Assembly (NCBI GenBank): GCA_002433065.1
Contig: DJHK01000028.1
Coordinates: forward strand, 144,465-208,464
DNA length: 64,000 nt
Source: Chloroflexi bacterium UBA6622
GTDB lineage: Bacteria; Chloroflexota; UBA11872
Reading direction: 5' to 3'
This document shows, one piece after another, positions 16,658-25,377 of the stretch. The notes beneath the pieces are model-generated. The model worked only from the letters and a program-made list of their open reading frames with translations, made no database searches and had not been told where the DNA came from. How positions within the stretch are numbered: position 1 is the first letter of the stretch; every line of letters starts with the position of its first letter. The translations under genes were made by a program, and so were the position numbers.

Positions 16658-16969
16658 GTGGCTTTTGATGCACGAGATCGAACCACCGCGGTAGACCTGC
16701 GTCGTGTTGGTGACAAGGCTCTTGAGGTTGATTGGAAGGACGGCAGCACGTCTGTTATTGGGTTGTGGTTGATTCGGGTGTCGTGCGGCTGTGCTGTCTG
16801 CTGCAATGAACTCACAGGGGAACCTCTATTAGATCCGGACACCGTGCCTCTCGATATTAGGGCTAATCGTATTGCGCCTGTTGGGAATTACGCGATCACG
16901 TTTGAATGGAGTGATGGTCACGATACGGGGATTTATCCGTGGGAACTCATCAGGGAATTGGCTGACTAG
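16658..16969 (+). CDS. DUF971 protein (GBBH-like N-terminal domain)
   Basis: 103 residues forming a stand-alone DUF971 domain, the fold found at the N-terminus of gamma-butyrobetaine hydroxylase. Landmarks are ALEVDWKDGS, the cysteine-rich core CGCAVCCNELTGEPLL and ITFEWSDGHDTGIYPWELIREL. Free-standing members occur near iron-sulfur and molybdenum systems and their role is unsettled. Start GTG at 16658 after AGGGGAG. Its last 4 bases overlap the end of the convergent propeller gene. Confidence 0.85.
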   Translation: MAFDARDRTTAVDLRRVGDKALEVDWKDGSTSVIGLWLIRVSCGCAVCCNELTGEPLLDPDTVPLDIRANRIAPVGNYAITFEWSDGHDTGIYPWELIRELAD

Positions 16970-18159
16970 CGAGAATTATTTGCGTGGCGGGATCGGTGTT
17001 TACGGCGTTTGCGGAGCGATGCAATTCCGAGTACGGCGGGAATACCGAGCAGGATGGTTGCAAGGCCGAGCTTTGTTCCAAGTTGTTCGGTGGAACCCGG
17101 GAGGGTTGCGATTCCCTTTCGATTTAGTTCAGGAACATCAACCGAGCTATGTTTGAAAAGCACTGGTTTGGTGGACGGATTAGTGACGGCTACCGCCATG
17201 GGGTGTTGACCGACGAGGGCGGTTGTCTCTAGTTGTTGAGTTCTTGTGTTTACGATGGAAACTGTGTGATCTGAAGAATTGGCGACGAATATCCAACGGC
17301 CGTCCTCAGAAACCGTGATGCCTGTGGGTCTGTGGCCAATTGTGAGTCGATTTACTAGGGTGCCAGTCGAAGCGTTGTAGATAAGTAATTGATTAGTGAG
17401 GTGACAGGACACATAAAGGTGTGTGCGGTTCGCCACGAGATCTAGATCGTGTGGCTGCGGGCAGTCATTCAATACTCTCTTCGTCTGATGATGGTTAGTG
17501 TCAATAACAGCTACTCCATTGTGGAAGGTGACAAACAGTGAATTGCCATCCTCGCTAAAAACAAGGTTTGCCGGGTTACGTCCTACCGGGATTTGCTCAA
17601 TAACCTGCAACGACTGTCTTTCAATTAGGCTGACTGTTCCATCATGGTGATTAGTTACCGCTAGCACGTCATGATGAGGGGAGATTGATATCCCGATTGG
17701 ATGAGTACCCACTGAAATCCTTTTGACTACAGTGCTCGTGTCGAGGTCCAAAATCACAAGAACGTTGTTGATGGAATCCACGACGTACAGAAAAGGCAAA
17801 AACGGATCGAAAAGCAGGGCCTCAGGTCGTCCTCCCAATGCGACAGTGGCGATCACGGTTTGTGTGCTGATATCGATAACAGAGAGATTTCTGCTTTTTC
17901 TGTTAGCAGTCCACACTTGATTGCCCAATGGTCTAAATGCAACGGCTTGTGTTCCCTCACCTACACGTATCCGGTCGATGGGACCGTAGTTGGTTCCGTC
18001 CAAGATGGTGACAGAGCTATCGCCGGCGTTTGTTACATAGAGCGCACCTCTACCGTCAGCATGACTGCTCGTAGCGACAATCCCGCTGAGGATGAATCCC
18101 AACGACAGGAAGGCAGAGAAACACAGCCGACCTACGTGCTTTGCGGTTATTTCGAGCAT
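16966..18159 (-). CDS. Exported YVTN-type beta-propeller protein with C-terminal membrane anchor
   Basis: 397 residues. An N-terminal signal peptide (LCFSAFLSLGFILSGIVATSSHA) is followed by about seven repeats of about 40 residues typical of the YVTN/lactonase propeller (GALYVTNAGDSSVTILD, NQVWTANRKSRNLSVID, FVANSSDHTVSIVN). At the C-terminus a short TLPGSTEQ is followed by a hydrophobic helix (LGLATILLGIPAVLGIASL) and a basic tail RKRRKHRSRH. The architecture puts the propeller outside the cell, tethered to the membrane. The function may be binding or scaffolding. The start is TTG or nearby at 18159. Confidence 0.78.
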   Translation of the reverse strand: MLEITAKHVGRLCFSAFLSLGFILSGIVATSSHADGRGALYVTNAGDSSVTILDGTNYGPIDRIRVGEGTQAVAFRPLGNQVWTANRKSRNLSVIDISTQTVIATVALGGRPEALLFDPFLPFLYVVDSINNVLVILDLDTSTVVKRISVGTHPIGISISPHHDVLAVTNHHDGTVSLIERQSLQVIEQIPVGRNPANLVFSEDGNSLFVTFHNGVAVIDTNHHQTKRVLNDCPQPHDLDLVANRTHLYVSCHLTNQLLIYNASTGTLVNRLTIGHRPTGITVSEDGRWIFVANSSDHTVSIVNTRTQQLETTALVGQHPMAVAVTNPSTKPVLFKHSSVDVPELNRKGIATLPGSTEQLGTKLGLATILLGIPAVLGIASLRKRRKHRSRHANNSR

Positions 18160-18331
18160 GCTTCTTACTAATATAAACAGTGTTAGGTAACCTTAAATCA
18201 ACGTTATTGAATGCTGATTATGTTGAATATGGTGGGCTAGTTGAGTAGTAAGCCCCGAACACATGGCCTTTGTGATCCAAAAGTCTTGATATTCCCCTCA
18301 ATGTGACGGAAGTAGATCACCATGTGTTGTG

Positions 18332-19171
18332 TCAGAGGTTTGTGTCGGAACAGGAACGTTTCATAGTTTTCTCGTATCGTCTCTGCATTTCTGGATCGCG
18401 CCAGATTAAGAACGATTCTTCCATGCTTTGGGCTCGCTCAGGTGATGGTGGCAGCGGCACCTCGATCTCAGCGATCGAGATACGATCATTTCCCCAGGCG
18501 TAGGCCACCACTTCGCCTTTGCTGACAATAAGATTTACCCCTACGTTTGCTTCCACGACCGGTACCCCGTTTTCCCGTGCACGTGCGATGACCGCATGAT
18601 TTTGGTGGCGGCGACGAGACCCATATGCCGGGATCAACAGCACTTGGGCGCCGTCCATGACCTGTGTTCGAGCAACATCAGCATTCCATCGGTCGTTGCA
18701 GATCATGATTCCTACGCGACCCAAGGGTGTGTCGATTGCCCGTAGTGAACGGCCAACGCGATTAAAGTCCCAGGTGGTCGCTGTACCCTCAGCGAGTAGC
18801 ACTTTTTGATGAGTCCCACATATTTGCCCATTTGGTCCGAGAACTACGGCGGTGTTGTAAATGCCGGTATCCCGACGTTCGGCAAATCCAAAACACAGAA
18901 CGATATTCAGTTCATCGGCGATAGATCGAAAACGTTGTACATATGGTCCATCCATTGGTTCCGAAATTTCCCACATGTCAGACCGTCGTTTGTGGTGATG
19001 GATGGCATCCATCACCACGTAGCCTTCCAGAAACCCTTCAGGCGCAACGATTAACTCTGCCCCCTCGCAAGCCGCGAGCCTGACAAACATTTCAAGCTTG
19101 TCGGCGTTTGATGGCTTATCCCATTTGTCTGGTCGAAGTGACAGGGCGGCTGCTTGAATTGATCGGTACAT
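18332..19171 (-). CDS. Carbon-nitrogen hydrolase (nitrilase superfamily)
   Basis: 279 residues with the full catalytic triad: Glu45 (VAPEGFLEGY), Lys123 (GTHQKVLLAEG) and Cys158 (GIMICNDRW). The family hydrolyses nitriles, amides, N-carbamoyl groups or deaminated glutathione. Asn-Asp-Arg-Trp after the cysteine suggests an amidase or N-carbamoyl hydrolase rather than a true nitrilase, but this is inference. It stands alone, with 105 bases before the cobalamin gene's end and no obvious promoter. Confidence 0.85.
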   Translation of the reverse strand: MYRSIQAAALSLRPDKWDKPSNADKLEMFVRLAACEGAELIVAPEGFLEGYVVMDAIHHHKRRSDMWEISEPMDGPYVQRFRSIADELNIVLCFGFAERRDTGIYNTAVVLGPNGQICGTHQKVLLAEGTATTWDFNRVGRSLRAIDTPLGRVGIMICNDRWNADVARTQVMDGAQVLLIPAYGSRRRHQNHAVIARARENGVPVVEANVGVNLIVSKGEVVAYAWGNDRISIAEIEVPLPPSPERAQSMEESFLIWRDPEMQRRYEKTMKRSCSDTNL

Positions 19172-19276
19172 CGAGGGTGTGCTCGTCTACGAACATTCAG
19201 TTCGAACGTGAGTTCTAAGAACTATCACAAAACGGTGGAGGATGTGTTTATCGCGTGTACAAATATCCGGGTTCTT

Positions 19277-19828
19277 TCAGGTTTTTCGGTCACGAGGGCC
19301 AAGCCATTCACGATCGGGAGTATCGGTCTCATGATTGATTGCACGTGCCATTTCAAATAGGACGTCGCTTAGGCGGTTGAGAAAAATCGTTACTTCAGGT
19401 CTGATACTGGCTTCTTTTCCTAGGCGAAGAGTTTCACGTTCTGCCCGGCGGCATATGGATCGTCCGATGTTTACATGGGCCGCTGTTGGTGTTCCACCAG
19501 GCAGGATGAAGTGTCGGAGCGGCGGAAGACAAGATCGATAAGTATTGAGCCACTCGTCGAGTGTTCTTACATCTTCGTGGACAACAATATCTCCGTGCTC
19601 TGCATGCGTCGGGTTTGCGACCTCTGAACCTAGTGTGAACAGTCGTTCTTGGATCCACTCGAGTCTTTTGGCGTGGTGGTGACTGGGGTCAGAGCTGAGC
19701 ACCAGTCCAATCACAGAATTCAGTTCGTCTATAGCTCCAAGTACTGCAAAGATCTGGTGGGTTTTGGAGATTCGTTGGCCATCGTACAGGCTGGTTTCTC
19801 CGCCATCACCATGGTGCTGATTGCTCAT
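19277..19828 (-). CDS. Cob(I)alamin adenosyltransferase, PduO type
   Basis: 183 residues of the PduO/MMAB-type ATP:corrinoid adenosyltransferase, which makes coenzyme B12. The ATP-binding loop is HGDGGETSLYDG near the N-terminus, and the conserved RSICRRAERETLRL carries the active-site arginines. The final helix has NRLSDVLFEMARA. The usual IYTRTG lead-in is missing and the loop begins HGDGG instead of TGDGG, so the N-terminus is short by about 5 residues. An adenosylcobalamin-dependent enzyme is expected elsewhere in the genome. Confidence 0.85.
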   Translation of the reverse strand: MSNQHHGDGGETSLYDGQRISKTHQIFAVLGAIDELNSVIGLVLSSDPSHHHAKRLEWIQERLFTLGSEVANPTHAEHGDIVVHEDVRTLDEWLNTYRSCLPPLRHFILPGGTPTAAHVNIGRSICRRAERETLRLGKEASIRPEVTIFLNRLSDVLFEMARAINHETDTPDREWLGPRDRKT

Positions 19829-19862
19829 GGTTTTCCAGTATCGACCAAGACACGGCTAGCTG

Positions 19863-20837
19863 TCATCGTAGTGTGTTGGCGGATTGGAGGGTTTGTGTGA
19901 AGAATTCTGTTGTCTCGGAAATTACATTCTCTGAACCGAAATCGAGAAGATGCCCCTGATCCGGATATAAGTGGAGCGTAGTTTGGATCCCTTCTGAAAG
20001 CAGAGCGTGATGTATCTTCTTAGCCCAGCCGGGATTTACAACTTGGTCGGCTTCTCCTTGGTGGATGTCGATGGGGCCATTTGCGTAGCCCAGATAGTTT
20101 CCGCTCGAAAGAGTGGCTCGAAGGTTTTTGGAAGAGTCGCTGGCCGGTAACCGATAGTAAGCGGCGAGATCATCCATCCATGGACTTATGGGTGCCCATA
20201 AAGCAACCGGGCCTACATTTTCATCAACTATAGCGGCACGGAGGGCAAGTTCTGCGCCGAGGCTGTGCCCCCAAATTCCGATGGGACCAGTCTGTGCTTC
20301 TGGAATGTTGCGGGCTGCTGCCGCGAGGTTGAGTACATCTATTGCAAATTCGAGACGAATTCCAAGATTCAATGAGGAGCTGTCATCTGAACTACCAAGT
20401 CCCCGGTAGTCTGACGCTAGCGTGATAAATCCTCGCGACGCGAGCGCTTCTGACATGGCTCGGGTGCCTTCCCCAGTCTTATATCGGGAGGGAAGAGCGT
20501 AGCCATGATTAAGTATTACGATGGGAAAAGGTCCTGAGCCTATGGGTATGGAAGCGACACCGGTAATACGTAGTTCGTCAGAGATATAAGTCATGACGTA
20601 TGAAGTGTAGGTCGGTCGACGGATCGCGACGTCATGCAAACGGATTTCGCCTGACTCGTATTTTCGGGCCAGAAGAGCTGGGATGGAAAGTTGGGAGCCG
20701 CCCGGGCTCAACTCGTCAGGTTTGCCAAATGTTGTCCAAAGGTCACAACCGGTAAGAGGCGGCCCGATGGTGCAGGCAGCTAGAGTCCTAAGTGCTTGAC
20801 GTCGGGAGATAGGGATCTTTGGGGTTCGCGTCCTCAC
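19863..20837 (-). CDS. Exported alpha/beta hydrolase with Tat-type lipoprotein signal
   Basis: 324 residues. The N-terminus has SRRQALRTLAAC and then PPLTGC, a twin-arginine motif followed by a lipobox, so it is probably a Tat-exported lipoprotein. The hydrolase core has the oxyanion loop VILNHGYALP, the nucleophile elbow GIWGHSLGAEL, the acid around IHQGEADQVVNP and the histidine in YPDQGHLLDF. The closest style is dienelactone hydrolase/acyl-peptidase S9-like esterases. Start GTG at 20837 with AAGG 8 bases upstream. Confidence 0.8.
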   Translation of the reverse strand: MRTRTPKIPISRRQALRTLAACTIGPPLTGCDLWTTFGKPDELSPGGSQLSIPALLARKYESGEIRLHDVAIRRPTYTSYVMTYISDELRITGVASIPIGSGPFPIVILNHGYALPSRYKTGEGTRAMSEALASRGFITLASDYRGLGSSDDSSSLNLGIRLEFAIDVLNLAAAARNIPEAQTGPIGIWGHSLGAELALRAAIVDENVGPVALWAPISPWMDDLAAYYRLPASDSSKNLRATLSSGNYLGYANGPIDIHQGEADQVVNPGWAKKIHHALLSEGIQTTLHLYPDQGHLLDFGSENVISETTEFFTQTLQSANTLR

Positions 20838-20853
20838 GCTTTGACCTTAGCAG

Positions 20854-20875
20854 GCAATGGGAAGTTATCCATTGC
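20854..20875. repeat. Perfect 7-bp inverted repeat upstream of the Tat-lipoprotein hydrolase
   Basis: GCAATGG (20854-20860) and CCATTGC (20869-20875) with an 8-base spacer lie between plsX and the hydrolase, 16 bases upstream of the latter's GTG. There is no T-tract, so it is more likely an operator or leader hairpin than a terminator. Confidence 0.4.
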
Positions 20876-20939
20876 TATATCGGAAAGGTGGTTCTGTGGG
20901 ATCTCTTGTACGTTCCGGTCCCGTTATCCCGGGGCCAAT

Positions 20940-21986
20940 TTATTTGGCGATATTCCCCATATCTTCCGTGATTTTTTTGACTAGATCGTGGCCAACGGCA
21001 TCTGCCGCTGCGTCAAGGGCATTAGACACTGCTAAGGCATTTGATCGACCATGACCAATAATGACTATCCCGTTGACGCCGAGTAACGGCACCCCACCGT
21101 ATTGGTCATAGGCCGTTCTGCTCCGAACGGCTCGCAGGGCGGGGTACATGAGAGCCAAGCCTGGAATCGTGAAGGGTCGTTGTTTTACCGCGGACCGTAG
21201 CGAGGAAAACGCGAATTCTGCAGTCGCCTCAATGGATTTTAGGAATAGATTTCCCGTGAATCCGTCACATACGATCACATCCGCGTCACCGGAAAATATT
21301 CCGCCCGGCTCAATGTTCCCAACAAAATTAAGTGGTGTGGCGGTGAGTAATTTTGCGGCCGCTAATGTCAATGGACTGCCTTTGGAGGATTCTTCACCGA
21401 TGCTTAGAACGGCCACACGTGGTTCGCTTTGGCCAAGCTGATGTTGCTTGTATAGCGTGCCCATCAATGCGAAGTCTCTGAGGTGTTCCGGGCGGGCCTC
21501 GGCGTTGGCACCTACGTCAATAACCAGTGCTGGTTCTTTGTGTGTGGGGATCATTGCGGCGAGGCCCGGCCTTTCCACTCCGTCCGCCCGTCCCACTATC
21601 AGGACCCCGGCGGCTAGGGCTGCGCCTGTATTGCCCATCGAAACCAGAGCTTGTGCCTCACCTGACTTGATGAGCTCCGCGCACCGACGAATTGATGCAC
21701 GTGGTTCCGATCTGATCGTTTGAACTGGATGATCGGCCATGCCGATGACATCTGGAGCGTCGATTAGTGTCCAATCATCGGGATTGGCTCCGGCCTTAAG
21801 GAGTCCTCGCTTCATGAGGGCAACATCGCCCACAAGTGTGGCGTACAACCCGCTCGATTGGTGCCAACGCACAGCCCCTTCCAGGGTGGCCAAAGGTGCT
21901 CGATCGCCCCCCATGACATCAAGCGCTATTGCGGGTCTCCCCTTCTTCAACGTCGTGTCCCCGCTAAACGTCCAGGTTCCGGACAT
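20940..21986 (-). CDS. plsX: Phosphate acyltransferase PlsX
   Basis: 348 residues. PlsX makes acyl-phosphate from acyl-ACP, the first step of membrane phospholipid synthesis in most bacteria. Diagnostic motifs are IALDVMGGDRAPLATLEGA, RCAELIKSGEAQALVSMGNTGA, DVGANAEARPEHL, FVGNIEPGGIFSGDADVIVCDGFTGN and YGGVPLLGVNGIVIIGHG. Its start overlaps the gyrB stop by 23 bases on the same strand, so the two are translationally linked. The usual partner fabD or fabH is not adjacent. Confidence 0.95.
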   Translation of the reverse strand: MSGTWTFSGDTTLKKGRPAIALDVMGGDRAPLATLEGAVRWHQSSGLYATLVGDVALMKRGLLKAGANPDDWTLIDAPDVIGMADHPVQTIRSEPRASIRRCAELIKSGEAQALVSMGNTGAALAAGVLIVGRADGVERPGLAAMIPTHKEPALVIDVGANAEARPEHLRDFALMGTLYKQHQLGQSEPRVAVLSIGEESSKGSPLTLAAAKLLTATPLNFVGNIEPGGIFSGDADVIVCDGFTGNLFLKSIEATAEFAFSSLRSAVKQRPFTIPGLALMYPALRAVRSRTAYDQYGGVPLLGVNGIVIIGHGRSNALAVSNALDAAADAVGHDLVKKITEDMGNIAK

Positions 21987-23868
21987 TACGGGCGTGATTC
22001 ATGATGAAGCGGCGTCGCTGCGGAACATCATTTCCCATCAACGTGGAGAAGACATCTTCCGCGTCGCTAAGTTCAACTCTCAACATGTGGCGGTCCTCTG
22101 GGTTCATAGTGGTGTCCCAGAGTTGCTCAGCATTCATCTCTCCAAGGCCTTTGTACCGCTGAACATTGATTCTTCCCGACATCGATTTGAGCGCTTTATC
22201 CCGCTCATCCTCTGAATAGCAGTACACCGATCTCTGGGTGTTGGCAACGCGGAACAGCGGTGGTTGGGCGATGAACAGATGGCCGTCCTTGATGAGGTCG
22301 GGCATGCGGCGAAAAAAGAAGGTTAGAAGAAGTGTCCGAATATGGGATCCGTCGACATCAGCATCCGTCATAATCACTATTCGTCCGTACCGGATTTTTG
22401 TTACGTCAAAGTCGTCGCCATCGAATCCGCCCACAGCCGTAATGACGTTACGAATAGACTCGTTTGAATAAATTTTGTCAACCGTGGCCTTTTCGATATT
22501 TAGGATTTTTCCGCGTAGCGGCAATATCGCCTGAAATTTACGATCACGGCCCTGTTTTGCATTACCTCCTGCTGAATCTCCCTCTACGATAAATAGTTCG
22601 CAGCGATCAGGATTTCGCTCCTGACAATCGGCCAATTTCCCAGGCAATGCAAAGCCATCTAGAGCGCCTTTTCGTGAAACGAGGTCACGGGCTTTTTGGG
22701 CGGCGACTCTAGCTCGTGCCGCCAACATTGTTTTCTGCACAACCCGACGGGCTTCACTAGGATGTTCATGTAGGTAGACACCTAGCTGATCGTTGACGAG
22801 TTTTTGGACATGGCCTTCAACTTCGCTGTTACCAAGTCTGGCCTTTGTCTGTCCCTCAAATTGAGGATCTTCAACCATCACGCTAACAATGGCGGTGAGT
22901 CCTTCTCGGACGTCATCTCCTGTCAGATTTGGATCATTCTCTTTGAGTAAGTTGCTGCGGCGGGCATAGTCATTAAGCGATCGAGTCAGCGCTTTACGTA
23001 ATCCGGTGAGATGGGTTCCGCCGTCGATGTTTCGGATGGTATTCGCGAACGTATGAATCTGTTCTGAGACGGTATCGCAATACACCATTGCTACTTCGAT
23101 TTGTGTGGTTACTTCCTCGCCGCTGTTTTTAGTGCTGGTCATATCACCGTGGAGCACGATTGGATCTGGATGAAGCGGCGCTCGCTTACGGGTCAGTTGT
23201 CGTACGAAGGCCTTTATTCCACCTTCGAAGTAGTAGGTGACCTCGCGCCCAGATCGCTCATCCAGTAAGCGCATCCGGGATCCGGCGACTAAGAAAGCCA
23301 TTTCACGGATGCGTTGAGCAATTGTCTCAAAACTGTACTCTAAGGTTTCGAATATTTGATCATCGGCGAGGAACTCAACCTCGGTGCCATGGCCAGTGGT
23401 CTTTCCCCCTTTTTTTACGTCTGCTAATGGGACGCCCCGTTCGTATTCTTGGGACCAATAAAATCCGTCACGTTGGACCGTAACCTTCAAATGCTGCGAC
23501 ACGGCGTTGACGACCGAGACCCCAACGCCATGCAGGCCTCCGGAGACCTTGTAGGCATCATTGTCGAATTTTCCGCCGGCGTGGAGTGTGGTCATTACCA
23601 CTTCGAGAGCTGGTCTTTTCACCTTTGGGTGTATGTCGACAGGAATACCGGAGCCGTCGTCAGCTACACAAACCCGTCCATCCGTGGTGATACGGATGTC
23701 GATCGATGAGGCCCTCTTTGCGAGTATTTCATCAACGCTGTTGTCGACGACTTCATATACGAGTTGGTGTAGTCCTCGTGCATCGGTGCTGCCGATGTAC
23801 ATGCCAGGCCGTCGGCGAACAGCTTCAAGCCCTTCGAGGATGTCGATGTCTTTAGCTGAATACGCCAT
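21964..23868 (-). CDS. gyrB: DNA gyrase subunit B
   Basis: 634 residues, the ATPase subunit that powers negative supercoiling with GyrA. The GHKL ATPase has YIGSTDARGLHQLVYEVVDNSVDE, DDGSGIPVDIHPK and GGLHGVGVSVVNAVS. The TOPRIM domain has the EGDSAGGNAKQGRDRKFQAILPLRGK block, and DADVDGSHIRTLLLTFFFR holds the metal aspartates. The C-terminus has QRYKGLGEMNAEQLWDTTM. The start ATG at 23868 (MAYSAKDIDIL) has GGAG about 10 bases upstream; a longer open frame lacks homology. gyrA is about 31 kb away on the other strand. Confidence 0.97.
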   Translation of the reverse strand: MAYSAKDIDILEGLEAVRRRPGMYIGSTDARGLHQLVYEVVDNSVDEILAKRASSIDIRITTDGRVCVADDGSGIPVDIHPKVKRPALEVVMTTLHAGGKFDNDAYKVSGGLHGVGVSVVNAVSQHLKVTVQRDGFYWSQEYERGVPLADVKKGGKTTGHGTEVEFLADDQIFETLEYSFETIAQRIREMAFLVAGSRMRLLDERSGREVTYYFEGGIKAFVRQLTRKRAPLHPDPIVLHGDMTSTKNSGEEVTTQIEVAMVYCDTVSEQIHTFANTIRNIDGGTHLTGLRKALTRSLNDYARRSNLLKENDPNLTGDDVREGLTAIVSVMVEDPQFEGQTKARLGNSEVEGHVQKLVNDQLGVYLHEHPSEARRVVQKTMLAARARVAAQKARDLVSRKGALDGFALPGKLADCQERNPDRCELFIVEGDSAGGNAKQGRDRKFQAILPLRGKILNIEKATVDKIYSNESIRNVITAVGGFDGDDFDVTKIRYGRIVIMTDADVDGSHIRTLLLTFFFRRMPDLIKDGHLFIAQPPLFRVANTQRSVYCYSEDERDKALKSMSGRINVQRYKGLGEMNAEQLWDTTMNPEDRHMLRVELSDAEDVFSTLMGNDVPQRRRFIMNHARNVRNLDV

Positions 23869-24206
23869 TCGGCAATAGCTCCTCGGATTTAGAAGTTGAT
23901 TGGACTTTAGTCCTGATGTGACAGCAAACAGTCGCGTTTGCATGACTCTTTAATGACATATCTTCCGACAAGTCACGTCTACACGTAGCACTAAAGGAAC
24001 GGTGCGCTACAGAACACGGAATTATTATTGAGGCGACGGGTGTTCCTTCCTATTCGACACCCGAACCGCCTCCGCTGCACTAGTGCTCGGGGATATCATG
24101 AATATAGAGAAAAATTTTACCATGGCGAGGGTGGTTTCGGGGGTTCTCGGAATCGATTCTTACTGCAAGAAACCATGTTTTGAAGCTTCAAAACCCGTAT
24201 CGCGAT
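23869..24206. other. Intergenic region between gyrB and the M29 peptidase gene
   Basis: 338 bases with no gene I can support. It contains the palindrome GGACTTTAGTCC (23901-23912) in the gyrB leader, an inverted repeat CGGGTGT (24037-24043)/ACACCCG (24057-24063) with a 13-base loop, and a perfect 18-bp palindrome near the peptidase stop. No tRNA-like cloverleaf was seen. The gyrB promoter is presumably here, but no consensus pair stands out. Confidence 0.5.
24177..24194. repeat. Perfect 18-bp palindrome
   Basis: GTTTTGAAGCTTCAAAAC reads the same on both strands. It begins 12 bases past the stop of the minus-strand M29 peptidase gene. As RNA it could fold into a 7-bp stem with an AGCT loop, but low GC and no T-tract make it a weak terminator. 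A binding site for a dimeric protein is the alternative. Confidence 0.55.
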
Positions 24207-25274
24207 TTAGGACGTAAACACTCCATTTTCTTGGAAGAGAGTGCCGTCAACGTAAATAGCGCCATCGATTCTTAGATCTTTGATCATGTCCCAGTGCACG
24301 GCGGATTCATTCTTGCCACCGGTAAACTCATAGGCTCGTCCGACTGCTAAGTGGACGGTGCCCCCCATCTTTTCATCAAAAAGAATGTTTCTAGTATGGC
24401 GTTGAATTTCGAAGTTGGTGCCGATGCCAATCTCGCCTAGCCGACGGGCGCCCGGATCAGTGTTGAGCACTTGCTCCAAAAAGTCACCGCCTCGCTCGGC
24501 CGTGGCCTCGACAATAAGCCCATCCTCAAACCGAAGTTCGATCCCATCGACTTGGTGCCCTTGGTAGAGCGCAGGGAATTCATAACGGATGCGGCCGTTC
24601 ACACTATTTTCGATGGGGGCCGTGAAAATTTCACCGTCAGGCATGTTCTTACGTCCGTCGGCTGGTTCCCACGTACGACCTTTTGTTTGCAGGACCAGGT
24701 CAGTGCCAGGGCCGACGATATGGATTTCGCTACCACGCTCAAGTCGGTCCTTTAAGGTTGCCAAATGTGTGCTCATAGCTGACCAGTCGATGTTAGTAGC
24801 GCCGTAAAGAAAGTCTTCGTAATCACCCAACGACATTTCTGCTTCTTGTGCTAGGGCCGTCGTTGGGTAGTCGCACAGTACCCATCGGACGTTTTCAATG
24901 ATCTGATCCATGACTGGCCGACGGGCGATCATCGTTTTAGCCAGTCGTGCAGGATCTACGCCGGCTAGTGCTCGAGTATTGGTTGTAGCTCGAATTCGAA
25001 TGGCAGCTTGTATTGTGTCTGCTTGGAACTTGCTTACCGGATCTAGAAACTCCAACTGGTTATCGTTGCCATGTACCAAAAGGATTTCTTGTGCTTCTTC
25101 AAGTCCAACGTTGAGCCGTGGGTTTCCGTCTGCCTCCAGTACTTTGCGATAGCACGCGAGGAGTAAGGGGGCTGCAGCTTCTGTTCCATCGATGAGAACG
25201 AAGTCGCCGGGTTTAATTTCTGTCGAGTGCTGGACTAGGATGTTGGCGAGGGCGTCCACGCGGGAAGGGGTCAC
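24207..25274 (-). CDS. M29 family aminopeptidase
   Basis: 355 residues of the M29 thermophilic aminopeptidase family (AmpS/AmpT), dinuclear metal enzymes that release N-terminal residues. Family landmarks in the C-terminal half are NMPDGEIFTAPIENSVNGR, GGDFLEQVLNTD, RRLGEIGIGTN, NILFDEKMGGTVHLAVGRAY and NESAVHWDMIKDL, which carry the Glu, His and Asp metal ligands. The start is GTG at 25274. It diverges from the Nudix gene with 103 bases between them. Confidence 0.88.
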   Translation of the reverse strand: MTPSRVDALANILVQHSTEIKPGDFVLIDGTEAAAPLLLACYRKVLEADGNPRLNVGLEEAQEILLVHGNDNQLEFLDPVSKFQADTIQAAIRIRATTNTRALAGVDPARLAKTMIARRPVMDQIIENVRWVLCDYPTTALAQEAEMSLGDYEDFLYGATNIDWSAMSTHLATLKDRLERGSEIHIVGPGTDLVLQTKGRTWEPADGRKNMPDGEIFTAPIENSVNGRIRYEFPALYQGHQVDGIELRFEDGLIVEATAERGGDFLEQVLNTDPGARRLGEIGIGTNFEIQRHTRNILFDEKMGGTVHLAVGRAYEFTGGKNESAVHWDMIKDLRIDGAIYVDGTLFQENGVFTS

Positions 25275-25312
25275 GGATTGGTTCCTTGCTGGCTAACGAG
25301 ATGGTGATCACA

Positions 25313-25331
25313 AGTTACGAGTACAGTAACT
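25313..25331. promoter_or_regulatory. Inverted repeat in the peptidase/Nudix divergent spacer
   Basis: AGTTAC (25313-25318) and GTAACT (25326-25331) with a 7-base spacer lie midway between two divergent starts, a typical operator position. No regulator is adjacent, so the role is inference. Confidence 0.3.
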
Positions 25332-25377
25332 CTCAAAGCGATTTGTAGCGAAGACGCAGTTTGGTTTTAGGAGATTT

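Noticed and set aside
20917..20936. 7-bp GC hairpin just past plsX
   Set aside because: One G-T pair and no T-tract on the minus strand; it may be chance.
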